A stretch of DNA of 64,000 nucleotides. It comes from Gemmatimonadetes bacterium 13_1_20CM_4_69_16 (GTDB lineage: Bacteria > Gemmatimonadota > Gemmatimonadetes > Gemmatimonadales > GWC2-71-9). Made by a program: the position numbers and the translations under genes. Of this stretch, positions 58,971-64,000 are shown in pieces. Each line of letters starts with the position of its first letter. Position 1 is the first letter of the stretch. The notes beneath the pieces were generated by a model, which was not told the origin of the DNA, searched no databases, and saw nothing but the letters and a program-made list of their open reading frames with translations. The stretch spans positions 47,287 through 111,286 of the forward strand of contig MNIR01000058.1 of NCBI GenBank assembly GCA_001919865.1. The letters are read 5' to 3'.

Positions 58971-59657
58971 ATGGCTCGTGAGCTCCCGATTTTTCCCCTT
59001 CCGATCGTCCTGTTCCCGGGCGCCCCCCAACCTCTCCATATCTTCGAGCCGCGCTATCGCCAGCTGCTCGCCGACTGCCTCGCCACCGACCGGCGGTTCG
59101 GGGTCGCGTACGTGCCCGCCGAGCGCGACGCCGGAGGGGAGCCGGTGCCCCGCCCCGGGGACGTGGGGTGCGTCGCGTTGATCCGCAACACGCAAGGGTT
59201 GCCCGACGGCCGGTCCAACATTCTGACGGTGGGGGAGCGGCGGTTCGTGCTGATCGACTGGGTCAGCTCGGAGCGTCCCTACCGATTCGCGCAGGTGGAG
59301 GAGTTCGACGACGAGCCGGTGGAGCCGAGCGAGACGGTCACACTCGCGGCCGACGTGCGGGAGGGGTTCGCCCGTCTCGCGGAAGCGCTCGGCGTCCTCG
59401 GGGGGCGTGAGGAGGAGGCGATCGAGCTTCCGACCGACCCGCAGCTGTTGTCGTTCCAGGTGGCGGCGGCGCTCGAGCTCGGCCCCGAAGCGAAGCGCGC
59501 GCTGCAGGCGCTGCGCAGCACGACGGCGCGGTTGCGGCAACTCGCCGTCCTCGTCGGGCAGCTCGCGGCGGACGCCGAGCGCCGGGCCGCCGTGCGGCAG
59601 CGAGCCAGGGGAAACGGGCGCGGTGGCCCCCATCCCCAGATCGAGTCGGCCACGTGA
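58971..59657 (+). CDS. LON N-terminal-domain protein
   Basis: ATG 58971 (MARELPIFPLPIVLFPGAPQ) gives 228 residues. It carries only the substrate-binding LON-N domain: FPLPIVLFPGAPQPLHIFEPRYRQLL, VGCVALIRNTQGLPDGRSNILTVGERRFVLIDW, then helices. There is no AAA or protease domain. Such proteins are widespread and of unknown function, perhaps in protein quality control. The stop overlaps glcD. Confidence 0.85.
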   Translation: MARELPIFPLPIVLFPGAPQPLHIFEPRYRQLLADCLATDRRFGVAYVPAERDAGGEPVPRPGDVGCVALIRNTQGLPDGRSNILTVGERRFVLIDWVSSERPYRFAQVEEFDDEPVEPSETVTLAADVREGFARLAEALGVLGGREEEAIELPTDPQLLSFQVAAALELGPEAKRALQALRSTTARLRQLAVLVGQLAADAERRAAVRQRARGNGRGGPHPQIESAT

Positions 59658-61165
59658 TGACCGCCCAGCTTGCCGACGCGCTCGCGGACATCGTGGGCGC
59701 CCGCCATGTGCGCACGACGCCAGCCGAGCGCCGGACGTACGCCCGGGACGGCCTGCCGACGCACCAGCGGGTGCCCGGTGTGGTAGCGCTGCCCGGGAGC
59801 CGGGACGAGCTGGTGGCCGTCGTGCGGCTGCTCGCCGCCCACGGAGTGCCGTTCGTGCCGCGGGGCGCGGGCACCGGCCTGTCGGGCGGTGCGCTCGCGG
59901 ACGGCTCGGCCGTGCTGGTGGTGCTGACCCGGCTGAACCGGATTCTCAGGATCGACCCCACGAACCGCGTCGCGGTGGTCGAGCCGGGCGTGGTGAACGC
60001 GCGTCTCTCGGCCGCTGCGGCGCCGCTGGGGCTGCATTACGCCCCTGATCCGTCGAGCCAGACGGCGTGCACCATTGGCGGCAACGTGGCCGAGAACGCG
60101 GGCGGCCCGCACTGCCTCAAGTACGGCGTCACGGCGAACCACGTGCTGGCGCTCGAGGTCGTGCTCGCGGACGGCCGCCTCGTGGAGCTCGGCAGCCCGG
60201 GCGGCGAGCCGTGGGGACCAGACCTGGTCGGATTGTTCGTGGGCTCCGAAGGCAACTTCGGAATCGCCACGCGGATCGCGGTGCGCCTCCACCCCCTGCC
60301 GCGAGCGGTGCGCACGCTGCTGGCGGACTTCGCCTCGCTGCGCAGCGCGGGGGAGGGAGTGTCGGCCGTCATCGCGAGCGGCATCGTACCCGCCGCGCTT
60401 GAAATGATGGACCAGTCGTGCATCAACGCGGTGGAGGATTCCGTCTATGCGGCGGGCTACCCGCGCGACGCGGCGGCCGTACTGCTCGTCGAGCTGGACG
60501 GCGGCGCCGAAGCCGCGGTGGCGGCCGAGGCGACCACCGTCGCAGAGCTGCTCTTGACCCACGGGGCGCGTTCGATCCGCACTGCCTCCGACGCCGCGGA
60601 GCGCGAGCGCCTGTGGCAGGGGCGGAAGAAAGCGTTCGGCGCCATGGGCCGCCTCTCGCGCGACCTGGTGGTGCAGGATGCGGTGGTGCCCCGTTCGGCG
60701 CTGCCCGACGTGCTCGAGACCATCGGGCGCATCGCGGCAACCTATCAGCTCACCGTGAGCAACGTGTTCCACGCCGGCGACGGGAACCTGCACCCCAACA
60801 TCTCCTTCGACGGCGCGGTGCCGGGCCTCAAGGCCCGCGTGGACGCCGCGAGCACCGAGATCATGGAAGCGTGCATCGCCGTGGGGGGCACGATCACCGG
60901 GGAGCACGGCGTGGGGCTCGACAAGCTGCGCTACATGCCGCTCATCTTCGACGGCGACTCACTCGCCGCCATGCGCGCCGTGCGTCGCGTCTGGGACCCG
61001 GACGAGCGGGTGAACCCGGGGAAGGTGGTGCCGGTGCACGCGTGCCGGGAATGGGCGGGATGGGGACCCCGGGCCACCGGCCCGGGGTCAGCCGGGCAAA
61101 CCCGCCCAGGAACGGCTGACCCCGGGGCGATGCCCCGGGGGTCCGGCGACCGGATGGCCGTATGA
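59657..61165 (+). CDS. glcD: Glycolate oxidase subunit GlcD (FAD-linked oxidase)
   Basis: About 502 residues, starting at ATG 59657 (GTG 59654 is possible). The FAD-binding PCMH region has VPRGAGTGLSGGALAD, CTIGGNVAENAGGPHCLKYGVT and GLFVGSEGNFGIATRIAVRL. The C-terminal oxidase domain has VSNVFHAGDGNLHPNISFD and GGTITGEHGVGLDKLRYM, with DPDERVNPGKVVP near the family's usual end. After this, about 40 extra residues (WAGWGPRATGPGSAGQTRPG and on) are encoded by a palindromic repeat. Part of the GlcDEF complex feeding electrons from glycolate to quinones. Confidence 0.93.
   Translation: MTAQLADALADIVGARHVRTTPAERRTYARDGLPTHQRVPGVVALPGSRDELVAVVRLLAAHGVPFVPRGAGTGLSGGALADGSAVLVVLTRLNRILRIDPTNRVAVVEPGVVNARLSAAAAPLGLHYAPDPSSQTACTIGGNVAENAGGPHCLKYGVTANHVLALEVVLADGRLVELGSPGGEPWGPDLVGLFVGSEGNFGIATRIAVRLHPLPRAVRTLLADFASLRSAGEGVSAVIASGIVPAALEMMDQSCINAVEDSVYAAGYPRDAAAVLLVELDGGAEAAVAAEATTVAELLLTHGARSIRTASDAAERERLWQGRKKAFGAMGRLSRDLVVQDAVVPRSALPDVLETIGRIAATYQLTVSNVFHAGDGNLHPNISFDGAVPGLKARVDAASTEIMEACIAVGGTITGEHGVGLDKLRYMPLIFDGDSLAAMRAVRRVWDPDERVNPGKVVPVHACREWAGWGPRATGPGSAGQTRPGTADPGAMPRGSGDRMAV
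61065..61143. repeat. Double hairpin repeat in the glcD 3' end
   Basis: A perfect 11-base stem GACCCCGGGCC/GGCCCGGGGTC (61065-61089) is followed by GACCCCGGGGC/GCCCCGGGGGTC (61118-61143). GGGGTCAGCCG and CGGCTGACCCC also form an 11-base long-range inverted pair. The core matches the palindrome at 54528-54560. It is translated in frame as a Gly/Pro/Arg-rich tail. Confidence 0.85.
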
Positions 61166-62373
61166 GTTTGCTCGAACGCGTCCGCGCCCTGCTCGGCGAC
61201 GACGCCGTGGAGATCGCCGGCGGCCCCGACGCGGTGCCACGCGTGGCGCCCGCCTCCCCCGATGCCGTCGCATTGCTGCTCGGCACGGCGCGCGAGGAAG
61301 GGTGGCGCGTCCGGCTCGAGGGCGCCGGGACCTGGCTCCCCGCCGACGCGCCCGCCGACCTCGCCCTCACCACGCGACGGCTCGACCGCGTCCCCGCGAT
61401 CGAGCCGCAGGACCTCTCCGCCACCGCCGAGGCGGGCATTGGGTGCGACCTGTTGCGCCAACAGCTCGCCGACCGCGGCACCTGGCTCGCGCTCGACCCC
61501 CCCGGTCTCGCCGGCCGGACGCTCGGCTCCGTCGTAGCGACCGCGACGGCCGGACCGCTGCGCCAGGGATTCGGCGCGGTGCGCGACCACGTCCTCGGCG
61601 TCACGTTCGTCACCGGCGACGGCCGCCTGGTCCACAGTGGCGGGCGCGTGGTGAAGAACGTCGCCGGCTACGACCTCACCAAGCTCGAGGCGGGCGGTTT
61701 CGGCGCCTTCGGCGTGATCGTGCTGGTGCACCTGCGGCTTCGCGCCCTCCCCCGCGCCGACCAGACGTTCGTGCTCGCCGGGACGCGGGAGGACCTGACG
61801 CAGGTGGCGGAGGATATCGTCGCGGCCGGGCTCCAGCCGGCGGCCCTCGAGCTGATGTCGCCGGCGTTGGCGCGGCGCGAGGGCTGGGCGCTGGCGGTGC
61901 GATTGGCGGGCTCGGCCGCCCTCGTGGCCAGCCAAGAGGCGGGGTTACGCGGCGCGAGCGGCGGGCGGTTCACGGCGCTGCGCGCCGACGAGGCACACGG
62001 CTTTTGGATGCGGGCCGCCGAGAGCGTCGCCACTCGCCCCGTTACGTTCCGGATCGGCGGGCTGCCGGACTCGAGCGACGAGCTGCTCGACCTGCTCCAA
62101 CACCAGGTGGGCGACGAGTGGGTGTCGGCCAGCCCCGCGGTCGGCGCGATCCGCTGGGCGGGTGACACGACCGTGGACCGGCTGCGCCGCCTGCGGCGCA
62201 CGCTGGCGGGGCTGGAAGTGCCCCTCACTCTGGAGCGCGCTCCCTGGCCGATGCGGAGCGCGGTGGGCCATTTCGGGGCCTACCGCGAAGGCGTCGGCCC
62301 GCTCGTCGCGAGCCTGCGACGCACCTTCGACCCCGGCGAAGCGTTCGTGGTGGCGGTCGAAGGCTCCGAGTGA
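61162..62373 (+). CDS. glcE: Glycolate oxidase subunit GlcE (FAD-binding)
   Basis: A 403-residue second flavin subunit. The FAD-binding region shows VRLEGAGTWLP, PRLDRVPAIEPQDLSATAEAG-like strands, GSVVATATAGPLRQGFGAVRDHVLGVTFVTGDG and GGRVVKNVAGYDLTKLEAGGFGAFGVIV, typical of GlcE. The C-terminal part is shorter than in GlcD and lacks its oxidase motifs. ATG 61162 overlaps the glcD stop by four bases. glcF follows 9 bases later. Confidence 0.9.
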   Translation: MSLLERVRALLGDDAVEIAGGPDAVPRVAPASPDAVALLLGTAREEGWRVRLEGAGTWLPADAPADLALTTRRLDRVPAIEPQDLSATAEAGIGCDLLRQQLADRGTWLALDPPGLAGRTLGSVVATATAGPLRQGFGAVRDHVLGVTFVTGDGRLVHSGGRVVKNVAGYDLTKLEAGGFGAFGVIVLVHLRLRALPRADQTFVLAGTREDLTQVAEDIVAAGLQPAALELMSPALARREGWALAVRLAGSAALVASQEAGLRGASGGRFTALRADEAHGFWMRAAESVATRPVTFRIGGLPDSSDELLDLLQHQVGDEWVSASPAVGAIRWAGDTTVDRLRRLRRTLAGLEVPLTLERAPWPMRSAVGHFGAYREGVGPLVASLRRTFDPGEAFVVAVEGSE

Positions 62374-62382
62374 ACCCGCCGC

Positions 62383-63642
62383 ATGGCTGACCGCGGTGGG
62401 TTCGAGGCGCTCGACGCCTGCGTCCACTGCGGCTTCTGCCTCCAGGCGTGCCCCACCTTCCTCGCGACCGGCGACGAAGCGGACGGCCCGCGCGGACGCA
62501 TCGAGCTGATGCGCGCGCTCGAGGCCGGAGAGCTCGCCGTGGACGACCCCGCCGTCCGAATCCACCTGGATCGTTGCCTGGGCTGCCGTGGCTGCGAGCC
62601 CGTTTGCCCCTCGGGGGTCGGCTACGGGCGCGGCATCGAGGCGGCCCGCGCGTTGCTCGCGACGCGGCGCGATCCAGCACCGCTGGCGCGCGCGGCCCTG
62701 TGGGCGCTCACCACGGCGGGCGCGAGCGGCATCGTCTACGCGCTGGCGCGGCTGCTGCGCGCGACGGGCATCCCCGCTCGGTTGGCGGGATGGGGCAGGT
62801 TTCGGTTCGCAATGGGAATGCTCGCCGCTAGCGCGGCGAAGGGCGGTGGAGGTCGGGGGAGGTCGGTGAAGGTTGGTGGAGGTGCACCGCGCAGCAACCT
62901 CCACCATCCTCCACCGTCCTCCACGACCTCCCCCGTCCTGCTGTTCCGCGGCTGTGTCATGGATGGCCTCTTCGCTCACGTGCACGACGCGACGGTGCGG
63001 ACCCTCGAGGTGAACGGCTACGCCGTGCGCGAGGTCCCCGGGCAGGTCTGCTGCGGTGCGCTGCACGCCCACGCCGGGCTGCGCGAAGCGGCGCGCCAGC
63101 TGGCGCGGGTCAACGTCGCGGCCTTCGCGGCGGGAGACGAGCCGATCGTCGTCAACAGTGCGGGGTGCGGAGCAATGCTGAAGGAGTACGCGCATCTCGT
63201 CGATGCGGGGCCGTTCGCGGCGCGGGTGCGCGACGTCACCGAGCTGCTCGCCGCGCGCGGCCCCCGGCCCGGCGCGCCGGTGGACCTCCAGGTCGCCTAC
63301 GATCCACCGTGCCACCTGCTGCATGCCCAGCGGATCGCCGACGAGCCCCACCGCATGCTGGCTGCGATCCCGGTGCTGCGCGTCGCTTCGCTGCCGGACG
63401 CCGCCCAGTGCTGCGGCAGCGCGGGGCTGTTCACGCTGCTCGAGCCGGCGATGTCACGCGCCGTGCTGGCGCCCAAGATCGAGTCGCTGCGCGCCGCGTC
63501 GCCGCATGTCGTCGCAACCGGCAATCCCGGTTGCATCATGCAGCTCGGAGCCGGGCTCGCCGCCGCCGGGCTGCCCACCCGGGCGCGTCACCCCGTGGAA
63601 CTGCTCGACGAATCGTACCGGGCGGCGGGGTATTATGCTTGA
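62383..63642 (+). CDS. glcF: Glycolate oxidase iron-sulfur subunit GlcF
   Basis: A 419-residue electron-transfer subunit with two 4Fe-4S motifs, CVHCGFCLQACPTF and CLGCRGCEPVCPSG, and two cysteine-rich CCG domains (LFRGCVMDGLFAHVHDATVR with VCCGALHAHAGL, and YDPPCHLLHAQ with CCGSAGLF). Between AKG and SPVLLFRGC about 30 extra Gly/Ser/Pro/His residues are encoded by a long palindromic repeat (62845-62934) that keeps the frame. Apart from that the protein is of normal length and complete. Confidence 0.92.
   Translation: MADRGGFEALDACVHCGFCLQACPTFLATGDEADGPRGRIELMRALEAGELAVDDPAVRIHLDRCLGCRGCEPVCPSGVGYGRGIEAARALLATRRDPAPLARAALWALTTAGASGIVYALARLLRATGIPARLAGWGRFRFAMGMLAASAAKGGGGRGRSVKVGGGAPRSNLHHPPPSSTTSPVLLFRGCVMDGLFAHVHDATVRTLEVNGYAVREVPGQVCCGALHAHAGLREAARQLARVNVAAFAAGDEPIVVNSAGCGAMLKEYAHLVDAGPFAARVRDVTELLAARGPRPGAPVDLQVAYDPPCHLLHAQRIADEPHRMLAAIPVLRVASLPDAAQCCGSAGLFTLLEPAMSRAVLAPKIESLRAASPHVVATGNPGCIMQLGAGLAAAGLPTRARHPVELLDESYRAAGYYA
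62845..62934. repeat. In-frame composite palindrome within glcF
   Basis: The left arm (62845-62883) is a tandem of GGTGGAGGTC-like units. The right arm (62896-62934) is its reverse complement (CCTCCACCATC-like), matching about 33 of 38 positions with one indel, around a 12-base loop. Ninety bases in frame encode 30 low-complexity residues between two conserved parts of GlcF. Confidence 0.88.
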
Positions 63643-63648
63643 GGGAGC

Positions 63649-64000
63649 ATGATCGAAGCGGTGTTGTTCGACTTCAACGGAGTGATCGCGGACGACGAGG
63701 AGCAGCATCGGGAAGCGTTGGGCGGAGTTCTCGCGGAACAGGGCCTGCCACTCACCCGCGAGCAGTACTACGCCGACTTCCTCGGGTTCGATGACCGCCG
63801 GTGTCTGATCGAGGCGTTCCGGCGCGCGGGCAGGCGGCTGCCGGCGAGCCAGCTCGAGCAGCTGCTCGCCGCGAAGTCGCAGATCTACCAGCGGCTGATC
63901 GACCGCTCGCTTGCCCTGGTGCCGGGCGCGGCCGAGTTCGTGCCGCGCGCGGCCGGGCGCTTCCGGCTGGGCGTGGTGTCGGGAGCCCTGCGGCGGGAAG
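63649..64000 (+). CDS. HAD-superfamily phosphatase, 3'-truncated by window edge
   Basis: ATG 63649 with AGGGAG just before it opens MIEAVLFDFNGVIADDEEQH, motif I (DFNGV) of HAD phosphatases, followed by a helical cap and a motif II region (LGVVSGALRRE). The frame is open to the window end (about 117 residues seen). It most resembles beta-phosphoglucomutase/phosphoglycolate-phosphatase-like proteins. Next to glcDEF, a role in supplying glycolate from 2-phosphoglycolate is attractive but only inferred. Confidence 0.8.
   Translation, partial: MIEAVLFDFNGVIADDEEQHREALGGVLAEQGLPLTREQYYADFLGFDDRRCLIEAFRRAGRRLPASQLEQLLAAKSQIYQRLIDRSLALVPGAAEFVPRAAGRFRLGVVSGALRRE

Overview
The window is a visibly GC-rich, densely packed piece of a chromosome from a diderm bacterium. 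It encodes an Omp85 protein with a TamB partner, a TonB-dependent receptor, an LPS-type heptosyltransferase, an MsbA-like exporter and Lgt. A short primary-type sigma factor (297 aa), a PorX-like response regulator and a cytochrome c/FTR1 iron permease make Gemmatimonadota my best guess (inference; 16S rRNA or ribosomal proteins would decide). No rRNA, tRNA, CRISPR array, transposase or phage gene was found.

Layout. 1-8.0 kb: a cut-off hypothetical protein and a surface-glycan/LPS block (three glycosyltransferases, an MsbA-like ABC exporter, a receiver+PglZ regulator resembling PorX of type IX secretion, a GT9 heptosyltransferase). 8.0-9.7 kb: a small unknown protein, a DnaB-type ATPase lacking the N-terminal domain, and a lipoprotein. 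9.8-26.3 kb: a very long co-directional run with start/stop overlaps almost throughout: yebC, ruvC (broken), ruvA, a zinc ribbon, ruvB, queA, tgt, yajC, def, fmt, thiE, thiS, thiG, rsmB, a PASTA-only membrane protein, rpe, a TlpA-like thioredoxin, a YbbR protein, tsaD, lgt and an amidohydrolase lipoprotein. 26.3-28.4 kb: cytochrome c/FTR1 iron permease (minus strand). 28.4-29.5 kb: a less GC-rich island with a promoter, short leader, terminator and NYN nuclease gene. 29.5-34.0 kb (minus): acpS, an unknown membrane protein, CYTH, HAD, NlpC/P60 and a DmpA/P1 peptidase. 34.2-40.5 kb (minus): a sensory operon of TonB receptor, YfiR-like protein, histidine kinase, receiver, and a hybrid kinase broken by an internal deletion. 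40.8-50.5 kb: a receiver protein, a zinc-ribbon peptide, an NtrC-type activator, a diacylglycerol-kinase-like protein, TamB and Omp85. 50.5-54.5 kb: an oligopeptide-type ABC binding protein and one permease, then a PBP4-type DacB. 54.6-57.4 kb: a YumC-type ferredoxin-NADP reductase, PduO and AroB. 57.4-64 kb: a small membrane protein, the sigma factor, a LON-N domain protein, glycolate oxidase GlcDEF and a HAD hydrolase cut by the window edge.

The most unusual signal is not a gene. At least ten sites carry short elements whose arms are degenerate 7-10 bp tandem repeats, often arranged as inverted repeats. Several lie inside conserved genes without breaking the frame (tgt, queA, rsmB, thiE, glcF, the glcD tail); others lie between genes. 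They fall into a few sequence families and look like in-frame palindromic insertion elements. Two genes, ruvC and a hybrid kinase, carry internal deletions that also shift the frame; an assembly artefact must be excluded for both. Several genes have a -10-like hexamer only 6-9 bases before the start codon, suggesting leaderless mRNAs.
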